In this document: piece by piece, positions 26,313 to 35,763 of the stretch
Layout of the letters: every line of letters begins with the position of its first letter
Numbering within the stretch: the stretch's first letter is position 1
NCBI GenBank assembly: GCA_965233735.1
Contig: OZ247501.1
Coordinates: 62,001-126,000, forward strand
Origin: Cytomitobacter sp965233735
GTDB lineage: Bacteria; Pseudomonadota; Alphaproteobacteria; CAJXXZ01; 1604HC
Direction: 5' to 3'
DNA: 64,000 nucleotides
The notes under the pieces: generated by a model
Told to the model about the DNA's origin: nothing
Databases searched by the model: none
Seen by the model: only the letters and a program-made list of their open reading frames with translations
Translations under genes and position numbers: made by a program

Positions 26313-27728
26313 TTAATTTGATTCTTTTGATATTTCGCTTTTAAAAAGATTAAAATTATGCAATATATTAATATATCTTTCTTCTAATTGATTGTTAAAA
26401 TCTTCTTTATCTTCCTTATCTTTAATATATTTTTCTACAGTTAAGTTTATATTACTCTTAGATTTCTTAAGAATATTTTCAAAATCATTAAAATTTTCAG
26501 CATTCAAAATTTCTTCTGCTGTTTTCAAGCGTAATTTTAGTTCTCGTGTTTTACAAGCATAAGTTAAAGAGTGAGATGAAGCTTGAGCTGGGCTAAAAAC
26601 ACTGTTTCCCTCTTTGAACGTTTTGATACTTTCTTGTCTTACACGGCTTTCGTCAAATAACATGGCATCTACTATTTTTAATTTATTTAATTTTTCATCT
26701 TCGATAATAAATCCAAAATTATCTGCATTACTGAATAAATCGCTTAACCCTAATATTCTAACAATAAGATTTAGTTTTGTTGCTTCATAAATGAATTTTT
26801 GTGATATTGGATCATTTTCTATGTTTTGTATATCATTTTGTGAAATAGGGCTGTTATAATCATGTTTATAACTAGTTATAATTCCTAAAATATTTTTATT
26901 GCCTTTTAATTTTTCAAATTCAGTAAATTTTCCAATAAATGTACTGTTTTCCATAGAAGCATCTAGTGTCATTATATAAAAATTTTTACTATCTCTTCCA
27001 AAGAAATGACTTTCAGGTCCAACTCCTAATCTTTCTAATACTTTATAAATCAATAATTCTGCTGAATTAAACCTTTCAGGAGCGCTAGAGTGTTCTTTTT
27101 TAGATCCCTGAGAATGAGTTTTAATATAATAATTATATTTATTATCATTGCAATCAACAGTCATTTTTATTCCTAACTGTGCTCCTGATTTTTTATCATG
27201 ATGAGTAATATTTACTTCTTGTCCAAAAATACTCTGTAAATATTCTTTGCTTTTATTTTCTAATCTATTTTTAGGTACTTTATCTCTTATAGCTTTTATT
27301 AATTGAATTTGATTTAATATTGTCGAACATTCAGTGCCTATGCTCATTTTATGAGTTAGAAGTTGCGTGGTCATAAAATTATCTACACGTTTAAAATAAT
27401 CTCTTTTGCTGCTGTTATCAAAAGGAATATCGCTATTTTTCAAAACACTCCATGCTTTTTGTTGTTCTTCTTCGGAGGTGCCTAATTTATTTAAAAGATT
27501 TTCAAATTCATTACCTAAAGCATCTATAAACAGTTTTCTATTTTCAAATAAATTATTTTGATTATTAGCTACTTCTTGACCAGGAGTAGCAAAAGAAGGA
27601 GGTGCCACTTGAGATGGGCTACTTCCTAATCTGCTAGGAATTTGATGCAATGGTGTCACTTCTTCATTTCCACTTGCAAAGCACATTGACATAAAGCAAA
27701 CACTTAACAATACATTGATATTCTTCAT
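26313..27728 (-). CDS. Secreted kinase-like protein (family B, copy 1)
   Basis: 471 residues. Signal peptide M-K-N-I-N-V-L-L-S-V-C-F-M-S-M-C-F-A, then a Pro-rich linker and a helical region (60-170). The C-terminal half has landmarks shared with 47634 and 61647: S-G-A-Q-L-G-I-K (glycine-loop-like, 181-188), Y-Y-I-K (Lys203), A-E-L-L-I-Y-K (Glu224), a hinge-like Y-I-M-T-L-D-A-S, then D-L-F-S-N-A-D-N-F-G-F (Asp330, Asn334, Asn337) and K-I-V-D (Asp354). The order Lys-Glu-hinge-Asp...Asn-Asp is that of protein-kinase-like folds (APH, HipA, PI-kinase). The family is not one I recognise, and activity is inference. A TATATT box lies 6 nt before the ATG, as in copy 3. Confidence 0.6.
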   Translation of the reverse strand: MKNINVLLSVCFMSMCFASGNEEVTPLHQIPSRLGSSPSQVAPPSFATPGQEVANNQNNLFENRKLFIDALGNEFENLLNKLGTSEEEQQKAWSVLKNSDIPFDNSSKRDYFKRVDNFMTTQLLTHKMSIGTECSTILNQIQLIKAIRDKVPKNRLENKSKEYLQSIFGQEVNITHHDKKSGAQLGIKMTVDCNDNKYNYYIKTHSQGSKKEHSSAPERFNSAELLIYKVLERLGVGPESHFFGRDSKNFYIMTLDASMENSTFIGKFTEFEKLKGNKNILGIITSYKHDYNSPISQNDIQNIENDPISQKFIYEATKLNLIVRILGLSDLFSNADNFGFIIEDEKLNKLKIVDAMLFDESRVRQESIKTFKEGNSVFSPAQASSHSLTYACKTRELKLRLKTAEEILNAENFNDFENILKKSKSNINLTVEKYIKDKEDKEDFNNQLEERYINILHNFNLFKSEISKESN

Positions 27729-27842
27729 ACTATTAATATATCATTAAATTTATAAAAAGAAATGAGTTAAGATAGGTTGAGATATTCATTTGTTTTTATT
27801 TTGATCAAAAAACTAGATGTTAAAATTTTTATCAATCAAGTG

Positions 27843-29588
27843 TCAACAAGGTTTTAGTTTTATATTTAGCTCATTTAAGTGTTTATCTGATATTTCAGAG
27901 GGAGCGTCCATCATTAAGTCTTGTCCTTGTTGATTCAAAGGAAATGGAATTACTTCTCTAATGTTTTCTGTATCAGCTAACAACATAAGAATTCTATCGA
28001 TTCCAGGTGCTGCTCCTCCATGAGGGGGTGCTCCATATTGAAATGCCTTAATCATTGCTCCAAATTCTTTATCTACTTCTTCTGAGGTGTATCCTGCTAT
28101 TTCAAATGCTTTATACATAATGTCGGTTCTGTGATTACGAATTGCTCCACTTGTAATTTCAATTCCATTGCATACTAAATCATATTGATATGCTTTTATT
28201 TCGGATGGATCCAATTTTTGCAAAGAGTCCATTTCTCCTTGTGGCATTGAAAATGGATTATGAGAAAAATCCCATTTGTTGTCTTTTTTCTCAAACATAG
28301 GATAATCTGTTATCCAGCAGAATTCGAATTTTGTATTGTTAATTAAATTCATATCTTCAGCTACTTTTTTTATAATAAGGTTTGTATATTTATATAAGTT
28401 ATCTTCTGTGTCTGCTACAAAAAATGCCCCATCTGCTTTGCTTTGAACTAAATTGCATACTTCATCAGGCAAAATTTTGGCAAGTGGCCCACGTTTGTCA
28501 GGTTCGAATAATATATATCCCAATCCTTTAGCTCCGTTGTTTTGGGCGTATTTTTGCATTTCATCAAAGAATTTTCTTGTTTGCTTACTTAACCCTTTTA
28601 TTGGCAAAAATAATATTTTTCCTTTTTTCTCTAATACTGATTCAAAAATCTTAGGGCAATTATTCGCAAATAAGTTTGTTATGTCTTCATATTGAAGATT
28701 AATGCGTAGGTCAGGTTTATCGCTTCCATATTTTAACATTGATTCTTTATAAGGAATTCTTATAAATGGAGTGTTGGATATTTCCATATCTGGTCTAAAT
28801 TGGCTAAATATCTTAAAAATCAAATTTTCTAATATTTCAAATATTTCATCTTGAGTTGTGAAAGCTATTTCCATATCTAATTGATAAAAAGCTCCTGGAG
28901 CTCTGTCTGCTCTTGTGTCTTCATCTCTAAAACATGGTGCAATTTGATAGTATTTATTCACTCCAGAAATCATTAAAAGTTGTTTGAATTGTTGAGGAGC
29001 TTGAGGTAAAGCATAAAATTTTCCAGGATTGAGTCTACTAGGAATAACATAATCTCTTGCTCCTTCTGGAGAGCTAGAAGTTAAAATAGGAGTTTGAACT
29101 TCCATAAAATCATTTTCTTCCATTATGCTTCTAATCATTTTTATAACTTCAAACCTTAGTTTTAATCTATCTTGCATTGTTTGTCTTCTTAAATCTAAGA
29201 AACGATATTTTAATCGCAGTTCTTCCCCAATATCATTTTGATGCATTGAAAATGGCAATATATTGGCATTAGACAATACTTCAAGTTTATTTATTTTTAT
29301 TTCTACTTTTCCAGATTGCAATGTTTCATTAAAAGAATCTGAAGGTCTTTGGATTACTTTTCCTTCAATAGATACTACGCTTTCAAGACTTAAATCATCT
29401 ATGTTTTGGAAGCATGGTTCATTAATATCAATAGTACATTGAACAATTCCTGTATGATCTTTTAAATCTATAAAAATCATATTTCCATGGTCTCGTTTTT
29501 TGCTAATCCATCCAGCTAATTTTATATCTTGATTAATTTTTGTGTGTATTTCTTCGCAATAATTGCTTCTGTATTGATTTTTTGACAT
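27843..29588 (-). CDS. aspS: Aspartyl-tRNA synthetase (bacterial type)
   Basis: 581 residues, class II aaRS with the bacterial GAD insertion (about 300-420). Landmarks: N-terminal OB fold (G-W-I-S-K-K-R-D-H-G), motif 2 F-R-D-E-D-T-R-A-D-R, and motif 3 G-A-P-P-H-G-G-A-A-P-G-I-D-R at the end. It charges tRNA-Asp; whether it also charges tRNA-Asn cannot be read from the sequence. A TTGTAT-17-TATTTT pair ends 6 nt before the start. It is divergent from murG with only 19 bp between the two start codons. Confidence 0.94.
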   Translation of the reverse strand: MSKNQYRSNYCEEIHTKINQDIKLAGWISKKRDHGNMIFIDLKDHTGIVQCTIDINEPCFQNIDDLSLESVVSIEGKVIQRPSDSFNETLQSGKVEIKINKLEVLSNANILPFSMHQNDIGEELRLKYRFLDLRRQTMQDRLKLRFEVIKMIRSIMEENDFMEVQTPILTSSSPEGARDYVIPSRLNPGKFYALPQAPQQFKQLLMISGVNKYYQIAPCFRDEDTRADRAPGAFYQLDMEIAFTTQDEIFEILENLIFKIFSQFRPDMEISNTPFIRIPYKESMLKYGSDKPDLRINLQYEDITNLFANNCPKIFESVLEKKGKILFLPIKGLSKQTRKFFDEMQKYAQNNGAKGLGYILFEPDKRGPLAKILPDEVCNLVQSKADGAFFVADTEDNLYKYTNLIIKKVAEDMNLINNTKFEFCWITDYPMFEKKDNKWDFSHNPFSMPQGEMDSLQKLDPSEIKAYQYDLVCNGIEITSGAIRNHRTDIMYKAFEIAGYTSEEVDKEFGAMIKAFQYGAPPHGGAAPGIDRILMLLADTENIREVIPFPLNQQGQDLMMDAPSEISDKHLNELNIKLKPC

Positions 29589-29607
29589 ACTGAAAAAATA
29601 AGGCTAT

Positions 29608-30651
29608 TTGATGAAAAATACAACAATAATTTTTGCTGCTGGTGGAACAGCCGGTCATGTTTTCTCTGCAAATGGAATGGCGTATTATGCAAATTGCAGA
29701 AAAATTGCCCTTACTGACCATAGAGGCGAAAAATATATAGATAAAAATTTATTTGATGAAGTGCATGTTTTATCTATAAAAAACAACTTGATTATTAATT
29801 TTTATTCTTTTTTGAAAAGTATTGTTCAAAGTTGGAAAATTATCAAAGCACATAAAAAATCAAGCAAAAATATAGTTGTGATAGGATTTGGAGCATATGT
29901 ATCTCTTCCTACTTGCTTCATGGGATGGCTGTTAAAATGTCCATTGTATTTGTATCAAGCTGACCAAATTGTTGGAAAAGCAAATAGGTTGTTAAGTAAA
30001 TTTTCTAAAAGAGTTTTTACTTCTTCGTATAATGTAAATATTGATAATAGTGAATGTGTAGGTTTAATGCCAAGGAAAGGAATAATTTCTTATCCTATTT
30101 CTGAGAAAAGCAATGAGTTGAATATTCTGATTTTAGGAGGAAGCTTATCTAGTTCTTTTTGGAAGTGGGTTATTCCTTCAGCGTTATATAACCTTCCTCA
30201 TAGTGTATTGAAAAATATTAATATACATCAACAGGTAGGAGAAGATGAGCAATATTTTGAATCTGCATATAAAAACATTCCTTTGAAAACAGTTATGTTG
30301 GATAAATTCGTTGATACAACAAAAGCTTTACCATGGAGTAATATTGTAATTGCCAGATCTGGATTAGGAACCATAACAGATTTAACAGCTTCTATGAGAC
30401 CTGCTTTATTGGTTCCTTGGGCTAAAGCTAAAGATGATCACCAAACTTACAATGCAAAATGGTGGGCAAGTAGTGGAGGAGGGTGGTATGCTTCTGAACA
30501 TGAATTCACTTCTAAATATTTGCAAAAATTCATTGTGAAAATAATAGAAAGCAATATATTAAGAGAAAAATCACAAGCTCTTTCAAATTGGATGCCTATT
30601 CATGGATCTTTGCTTGCTTTGAAAATAATAAAACAAGATTTAAAAATATAA
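29608..30651 (+). CDS. murG: UDP-GlcNAc-undecaprenyl-PP-MurNAc-pentapeptide GlcNAc transferase
   Basis: 347 residues, GT-B fold. The N-terminal G-loop A-A-G-G-T-A-G-H-V-F is the MurG signature, with G-F-G-A-Y-V-S-L-P-T as the second loop, L-I-L-G-G-S-L as the third and R-S-G-L-G-T in the UDP-GlcNAc site. It makes lipid II from lipid I on the cytoplasmic face of the membrane, feeding RodA and FtsW encoded elsewhere in the window. AAGG lies 8 nt before the start. Confidence 0.92.
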   Translation: MMKNTTIIFAAGGTAGHVFSANGMAYYANCRKIALTDHRGEKYIDKNLFDEVHVLSIKNNLIINFYSFLKSIVQSWKIIKAHKKSSKNIVVIGFGAYVSLPTCFMGWLLKCPLYLYQADQIVGKANRLLSKFSKRVFTSSYNVNIDNSECVGLMPRKGIISYPISEKSNELNILILGGSLSSSFWKWVIPSALYNLPHSVLKNINIHQQVGEDEQYFESAYKNIPLKTVMLDKFVDTTKALPWSNIVIARSGLGTITDLTASMRPALLVPWAKAKDDHQTYNAKWWASSGGGWYASEHEFTSKYLQKFIVKIIESNILREKSQALSNWMPIHGSLLALKIIKQDLKI

Positions 30652-30655
30652 GTTA

Positions 30656-30880
30656 AAAATATGTGATCAACCAAAATATGGAATGAAAATGAAATATGAA
30701 GCAGGGTCATATATTGAAAATATGTGATCAACCAAAATATGGAATGAAAATGAAATATGAAGCAGGGTCATATATTGAAAATATGTGATCAACCAAAATA
30801 TGGAATGAAAATGAAATATGAAGCAGGGTCATATATTGAAAATATGTGATCAACCAAAATATGGAATGAAAATGAAATGT
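30656..30880. repeat. 61-bp tandem repeat array with internal hairpin
   Basis: Three perfect 61-bp units (30656-30716, 30717-30777, 30778-30838) and a fourth that keeps the first ~40 bp before diverging. Each full unit contains ATATGA, a 7-nt loop and TCATAT, able to form a small hairpin, plus TGATCA. The unit is not a multiple of 3 and has no sustained ORF, so the array is non-coding. It lies between the murG stop and the methyltransferase start. Confidence 0.9.
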
Positions 30881-30911
30881 GATCAACCTGGTGAGGTATA
30901 TATTTTGATGT

Positions 30912-30917
30912 TACAAT
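30912..30917 (+). promoter_or_regulatory. -10 box of the methyltransferase gene 30924
   Basis: TACAAT exactly 6 nt before the ATG; a -35 box is not clear. Fits the leaderless pattern seen across the window. Confidence 0.35.
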
Positions 30918-30923
30918 TTTTTC

Positions 30924-31505
30924 ATGTCTATTTTTAATAGAGAAAATCTTAAATTTGCACAGAGATGGCTCTCTAATCCTTTAAGAATGGGGACCTTCTT
31001 GCCGTTGCCATCAAAAGCAGGAAAAGAATTAATCAAGCAAATGCCAAAGCTTTCAAAAGATGGCTATGTTTTAGAATTAGGAAGTGGATCAGGATCATTA
31101 ACAAGGTTTTTATATGAAGACAAAGATATTGATAAAAGAATAATTTGTTTAGAAATTGATAGCAAATTATGCGAAGTTCTTCGTAGTAAGTTTTCTGGTA
31201 TAGAAATTTTAAATCAAAGTGCAGCTGATTTTGAAAAAAACATTGACCAAAGCATATTAAGTAAAGTGGAAGTGATCGTATCTTCTATTCCATTTCTCAC
31301 ATTAGATCAGTATGTTAAAAAACAAATTTTTCAATCATGTTCTTCTTTATTAAACAAAGGAGCTGTTATGTTTCATGTTTCATACACTCCATTGATTCCA
31401 GTAAAATGCAATCAATACAATATAAAAAGGGACTTTATTAAAACACTAATTAGTATTCCTATTATATATTTACAATGTTATAAAAATTCTAATTCTACTA
31501 GATGA
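30924..31505 (+). CDS. SAM-dependent phospholipid N-methyltransferase-like protein (copy 1)
   Basis: 193 residues. The start (W-L-S-N-P-L-R-M-G-T-F-L-P), SAM motif I L-E-L-G-S-G-S-G-S-L-T, acidic motif II C-L-E-I-D, and later S-S-I-P-F-L-T-L and V-S-Y-T-P-L-I-P-V match alphaproteobacterial PmtA (phosphatidylethanolamine N-methyltransferase), which shares its fold with rRNA adenine dimethylases. The likely reaction is stepwise methylation of phosphatidylethanolamine toward phosphatidylcholine at the inner membrane. A related gene follows after 37 bp. The two have diverged, so different methylation steps or substrates are possible. Confidence 0.6.
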   Translation: MSIFNRENLKFAQRWLSNPLRMGTFLPLPSKAGKELIKQMPKLSKDGYVLELGSGSGSLTRFLYEDKDIDKRIICLEIDSKLCEVLRSKFSGIEILNQSAADFEKNIDQSILSKVEVIVSSIPFLTLDQYVKKQIFQSCSSLLNKGAVMFHVSYTPLIPVKCNQYNIKRDFIKTLISIPIIYLQCYKNSNSTR

Positions 31506-31542
31506 CAAGATTTTTTTATAATGATGTGATATCCTTAACTAT

Positions 31543-32082
31543 ATGAATAAGCTGTTTTTTAAAAAATGGTCTAAAAATCCATTTCGCATGGGTTCAATAA
31601 TTCCAAGTTCACTTTCTGTAGGAAATTGTTTCGCAAATAAGATTGATAAGGATAAGGAAGGTTATATTATTGAAGCTGGAGCTGGAACAGGGACTATAAC
31701 AAAATCTTTAATTGAAAATGGGATTGACGAAAATAGGATTATTTCCTTTGAAATAGATGCTGATTTTTGTGATTTATTAGGAAAGAAATTTAGTAATATT
31801 AGAGTTGTTAATGATGATATATTAAATTTAAAAAGCATAATAAAGCTTGAAGAAGTTAATTGCATTGTTTCTACTCTTCCTTTATTGTCACTTGGAAAAA
31901 AATCTAAAGAAATTTTAAATTTATTTGCAGAATTTGTTGAAAATGGATCTGATTATTTTCAATTATCTTATAGCCCATTTTTAGGAATGAAGTCAAAAAA
32001 ATTCGGAGTTAATTTGAGAAAAAGCGCATATGTTTTGAAAAATTTTCCTCCTGCTTATATTTACCAATGCTTTAAAAGTTAG
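31543..32082 (+). CDS. SAM-dependent phospholipid N-methyltransferase-like protein (copy 2)
   Basis: 179 residues. Same architecture as the preceding gene: W-S-K-N-P-F-R-M-G-S-I-I-P-S-S at the start, motif I I-E-A-G-A-G-T-G-T-I-T, motif II F-E-I-D, V-S-T-L-P-L-L-S and Y-S-P-F-L-G, ending in N-F-P-P-A-Y-I-Y, the typical PmtA end (N-L-P-P-A...V-W-x-Y). This copy is closer to PmtA than copy 1. Its last bases overlap the 3' end of the convergent gene at 32072 by 11 bp. Confidence 0.62.
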   Translation: MNKLFFKKWSKNPFRMGSIIPSSLSVGNCFANKIDKDKEGYIIEAGAGTGTITKSLIENGIDENRIISFEIDADFCDLLGKKFSNIRVVNDDILNLKSIIKLEEVNCIVSTLPLLSLGKKSKEILNLFAEFVENGSDYFQLSYSPFLGMKSKKFGVNLRKSAYVLKNFPPAYIYQCFKS

Positions 32083-32695
32083 TTTTCTGTTTTATGCAAA
32101 TAAAGTCTTCTAAATTCAATGTATGAGTAGTATAATTTGTAGATATAATTGATAAATCTCCATTTATATTTATGTTGTCTGTTTTTATTGTTAAATTTGT
32201 ATTTTTAGAATAATAAACTTCCTTTTCTTTGCTAATTAAATTCTTCATTTCATTAATCATTTTTTCTCTTCCTAGCATTTTTAAACAATGAATTGAATCA
32301 CTTAAATGTTCACATAACCTCATGATAATACTTTTTGGAGTGGATATTTTTCTTATAGAGATGTGTAATATCTGAGTTTGTTTATTTTTATATACTGTGC
32401 ATTTAGCTAGTGATTGATTTTTAAGATATAATTTGTTTGGCCATTTTATATGTATATTTTGATTGTGGTATATTTTTTGAAGCAAATTTTTCAAAGAAAA
32501 CAATCCAATAAATAAGGAGTCTTTTAATGATGTATTATTAAGCGATAAATATATATTCAAAGGACCTTCATTTATGTTTAATAAATTTATCATAATTGTA
32601 TTATTTTTTATTGATTCTTCATTTTTATTAATATAATCCATGACTTCACTTTTTAAGAATAGTGCATGAAATCCCAATGGCAATTTAATATACAT
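32072..32695 (-). CDS. Degenerate biotin-protein-ligase-like protein
   Basis: 207 residues. The segment I-H-I-K-W-P-N-K-L-Y-L-K-N-Q-S-L-A-K-C (about 85-103) resembles the ligase block L-K-W-P-N-D...K-L-A-G-I. The preceding N-I-Y-L-S-L...L-F-S-L-K-N-L and the following strand fit the same fold, as does a small C-terminal beta domain ending L-N-L-E-D-F-I. The biotin/ATP loop G-R-G-R-x-G-R is missing, and K-L-A-G is changed to S-L-A-K, so ordinary ligase activity is doubtful. It could be a decaying BirA or a repurposed relative. TATAAT ends 5 nt before the start. Confidence 0.4.
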   Translation of the reverse strand: MYIKLPLGFHALFLKSEVMDYINKNEESIKNNTIMINLLNINEGPLNIYLSLNNTSLKDSLFIGLFSLKNLLQKIYHNQNIHIKWPNKLYLKNQSLAKCTVYKNKQTQILHISIRKISTPKSIIMRLCEHLSDSIHCLKMLGREKMINEMKNLISKEKEVYYSKNTNLTIKTDNININGDLSIISTNYTTHTLNLEDFICIKQKTNF

Positions 32696-32806
32696 AGCTA
32701 ATTATAACAACATTACTGTTAAATTTAAGATAAACGACATTGCTTTACTTTACTTTATTTAAATGTATTGAAAATATAATTAATTTAAAGTATGTGAGGA
32801 ATGATT

Positions 32807-33244
32807 ATGAATAGAAAAAGTGTTAATATTTTAGTAGAGCATATAATTAGATTAAACAAAGTAGTTTTTAATACTATGAAGCATAATATTAAAGATATTC
32901 AAGTGAATGACTTATCTCCAGCTCAAAGTATTTTATTATTATTTATCAAAGATAAAAAATATGGGCTTCTAGAATTAGTTAATAGTTATTTGCTTCCAAA
33001 TATTCCCTATAACATCAAGCAAATGAAAAAATATGGTTATATAAAACAAGACAAATCTAAATATGATAAAAGAGCTTATGAAATTAGTCTTTCTAAAAAG
33101 GGTATTGATGTTTTGAATAAATTGCAACTTGCAATGGAAAAATATGGAGAAGATTATGACAAATTTCTTCATAGTTCTTTTGATGATGTTATTTTATCTA
33201 TGCAACAAATTGAGGATTTATTTAAACATGCTAAAAAGGAGTAG
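32807..33244 (+). CDS. MarR-like winged-helix transcription regulator
   Basis: About 145 residues. The order of helices and the wing D-K-S-K-Y-D-K-R-A-Y-E-I-S-L-S-K-K-G match the MarR D-x-R...L-T-x-x-G wing, with L-S-P-A-Q-S-I-L-L-L-F-I as the preceding helix. I chose the ATG at 32807 because GAGGA lies 6 nt upstream of it; the ATG at 32801 would touch that site. It is one of very few regulators in the window. The target and ligand are unknown. Neighbours are the biotin-ligase-like gene (divergent) and a secreted protein. Confidence 0.6.
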   Translation: MNRKSVNILVEHIIRLNKVVFNTMKHNIKDIQVNDLSPAQSILLLFIKDKKYGLLELVNSYLLPNIPYNIKQMKKYGYIKQDKSKYDKRAYEISLSKKGIDVLNKLQLAMEKYGEDYDKFLHSSFDDVILSMQQIEDLFKHAKKE

Positions 33245-33325
33245 TTTTTTATTTTATATAGTTTTCAACACTTGATTTTCAATTTATTAATGTTTCTTTA
33301 TAATATAGATATTAATTATTCTTAA

Positions 33326-35689
33326 TTAACTAGTTGAAATAGATGAAATCCATGCATTTTTATCCATATCTGTAAGTATTGTGGGCAAATAAGCTGATAT
33401 CTCTTCTTCAGGAAGTGAACACTGCTCTAATATATGTCCTAATCTTCTTCTAATCTTCATTTTATCTTGTGAGTTAGCTTGGTTGTTATTAAAAATGTTA
33501 TCCTTAATTAATAAGTCATGAAATTCTCCCATAATATCTGCAATTTTTTGAAGAGCTGTAGTTATTTTTTTATTGCTACTATCAGATTTGTGTTTGATTA
33601 TTAAAATTGGTAACTCTTTCTTTATATAGCAGCAATATTTTTCTGCAAAATTAGAAAATATATTGAGTTGAAACTTTTTATCTTTATCAACTGCAAATCT
33701 CATTGCTCTCTTTACAGTTAATTTAAGAGAGTTAAAATCTTGAAGTTTTTCAAGATCCAGTATCTGAAAAAATCTATCAATATAATTAATCTTTGTTTCA
33801 TAATCTAAGTCAGATCTAGAATCCTTTTTACGAAGTTCTTTCATGAATTTATTGGTACAGTAATTCAAAGTATATATTTGTTCAGGAGCATGATCACCAA
33901 CTTCTCCATTTTCTAGACAAAGAGATAAGAAAGTTTTTGTATATTCATCATAATCTAAAGTAACTTCATCATAATTTATTGTGTTTTGATCAGTAAGCAA
34001 ATTTACATTAAAAGCTTCACCTACATTTTGAATTTCCTTTATAAGTTCTTCTTTATCTTTTATATCAAAAGTGTGCAAAATAGTGCTAAATATGATTGTA
34101 TAGTTAATTTCTGTTAACTCTTTAGTTGTGATTGAAATATCATCTTCATCATTGATAATATTTATATATTTTTGCAAAGCCTTAATAATATCTGAATTAG
34201 ATTCTCCTGCAAACAAATAATTATAGTTTGTTGTGTTATAATCTTTGGAAAAAATCATATCGCTCAATTTTGCATCATTATAATCAATTTTCACATAATC
34301 ATTCCATAATGTATTTAATAGAAGTCCTAGCATGTCTGGATCTCTAAAAACTGTCCTCATGTGATGCATGGACTTTTCTACAAATTGCTCAATTGTATCA
34401 TTAATATTAATGTTTGAATCTATGAAAGGGGAAGTTATTAATTTATCATGACGTTCCAATTGCGTAATAGTTACATATTGCATTAATAACTGATCATATG
34501 AGTCTTTAATCATATAAGGCATATTTTGAACATTGAAATAATTCACAGGTTTCAAAGTTGCAAATTTAGGATGATCTTTCAATTTTTTAGCTTCCATAAA
34601 GATTAAATTAATAGAATCAACAGCATCTTGTGGAATATCTCCGCAAGATAAGTCTAAGGTATTAAAGATAGATTTGCTCATTTGGAAGGCATAATTTGGG
34701 CTTAAAGTTTCTGTTAACTCATTTAAATGGTTTTCTGTGAATTCTGTATAAGTTTGATTTTGGCTTAATGCATATGTTAATAAGTGATGATCGAAGTTTC
34801 CTATGCTTGTTATTTTCTCACAACATTCATTCATTATATCTTGAACTTGATCTACTATTCTTCTTTCTAATGTCTCTGGAGCTTCGCCTTCATTACTAGA
34901 TTCATCATTATTTTGTCCTAATAATAATGAGAACATTCCATTCATCATTGCATACATTTTTGGACCTTCTTCTGGTCCTTGTAATTCTGAACAACATAAT
35001 AGCAAATCATCTAATTTTTCTATTAATTTTTCATCATTGATTATTAATCTGCTGTTTGTTATTATGCTATTTGTTGAATCTGTTATGCTTTTACTTGATT
35101 TAGCTTCTTCGCATATCATACTTAATATTGTTTGATCTTTGCTTTCAATCTTATCTTTAAGTGTTTGGTTATTTTGAATGTTTTGCTCTAATTTCAATGC
35201 TTTTAATATTCTAAAAAATGAAATTACTGAATTATAATATTGTATATCATTAGTTGAAAATGTATCAATTATTATTTTTTCTTTCTTTTCAGATTCTAAA
35301 TGTATCTTTAATTCATGATGACTTTTATCTATTTCATGTAATACTTCATCTTTGTTTATATTGTATTTGAATAGTTCATTAGTCTCATAATTGAAATTAT
35401 ATATTTCATCTTTATCACTACATTTTAATCTATATGCAATAATTTCATTTGGGGAATCAATTGAAGTTTCTTTATAATCTCCCGTGAATACACTATGAAA
35501 TAAAGCTCCATTATTGCTGTTTGATATTCCTCTATGTTCTAAAAGTTCATCTGATTTTGATAACCATGAGCTTAAACATGAAGATTTATCAACTTCTTTG
35601 CTTAAGCAAAAATCTAAAACATTGCTACTTTTTGCTGTTGCAAAATTTACTATTGCAACTGTTAATAAGGGTAGTAACTTTTTATTCAT
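33326..35689 (-). CDS. Large secreted protein, unknown function (family C, copy 1)
   Basis: 787 residues from the ATG at 35689, which has AGGAG 5 nt upstream and opens a signal peptide (M-N-K-K-L-L-P-L-L-T-V-A-I-V-N-F-A-T-A). The first ~305 residues are almost identical to those of 36901-39420 (one E/D change seen), because both lie in the inverted repeat. After H-H-L-L-T-Y-A the two diverge sharply, with scattered matches only (for example L-R-R/K-K/R-L-G near the ends). The protein is mostly helical with some Cys. No family is recognised. A C-terminal variable half on a constant N-terminal half suggests modular exchange. Confidence 0.6.
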   Translation of the reverse strand: MNKKLLPLLTVAIVNFATAKSSNVLDFCLSKEVDKSSCLSSWLSKSDELLEHRGISNSNNGALFHSVFTGDYKETSIDSPNEIIAYRLKCSDKDEIYNFNYETNELFKYNINKDEVLHEIDKSHHELKIHLESEKKEKIIIDTFSTNDIQYYNSVISFFRILKALKLEQNIQNNQTLKDKIESKDQTILSMICEEAKSSKSITDSTNSIITNSRLIINDEKLIEKLDDLLLCCSELQGPEEGPKMYAMMNGMFSLLLGQNNDESSNEGEAPETLERRIVDQVQDIMNECCEKITSIGNFDHHLLTYALSQNQTYTEFTENHLNELTETLSPNYAFQMSKSIFNTLDLSCGDIPQDAVDSINLIFMEAKKLKDHPKFATLKPVNYFNVQNMPYMIKDSYDQLLMQYVTITQLERHDKLITSPFIDSNININDTIEQFVEKSMHHMRTVFRDPDMLGLLLNTLWNDYVKIDYNDAKLSDMIFSKDYNTTNYNYLFAGESNSDIIKALQKYINIINDEDDISITTKELTEINYTIIFSTILHTFDIKDKEELIKEIQNVGEAFNVNLLTDQNTINYDEVTLDYDEYTKTFLSLCLENGEVGDHAPEQIYTLNYCTNKFMKELRKKDSRSDLDYETKINYIDRFFQILDLEKLQDFNSLKLTVKRAMRFAVDKDKKFQLNIFSNFAEKYCCYIKKELPILIIKHKSDSSNKKITTALQKIADIMGEFHDLLIKDNIFNNNQANSQDKMKIRRRLGHILEQCSLPEEEISAYLPTILTDMDKNAWISSISTS

Positions 35690-35763
35690 CATTTCTCCTG
35701 CTAAGTATTCCAACATTCCTTTATTAACTTTATGATAATTTTTTATTTGTTTTTATTATGAAT
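34769..35763. repeat. Left arm of 995-bp inverted repeat around serC
   Basis: Matches the reverse complement of 36827-37821 with only a handful of mismatches. It covers the 5' part of gene 33326-35689, its ribosome-binding site and upstream region, and the last 21 bp of serC. The outer end coincides with the loss of protein identity after L-L-T-Y-A. Confidence 0.9.

Noticed and set aside
30656..30880. CRISPR array
   Set aside because: The 61-bp units are directly adjacent with no variable spacers, and no cas genes are in the window.
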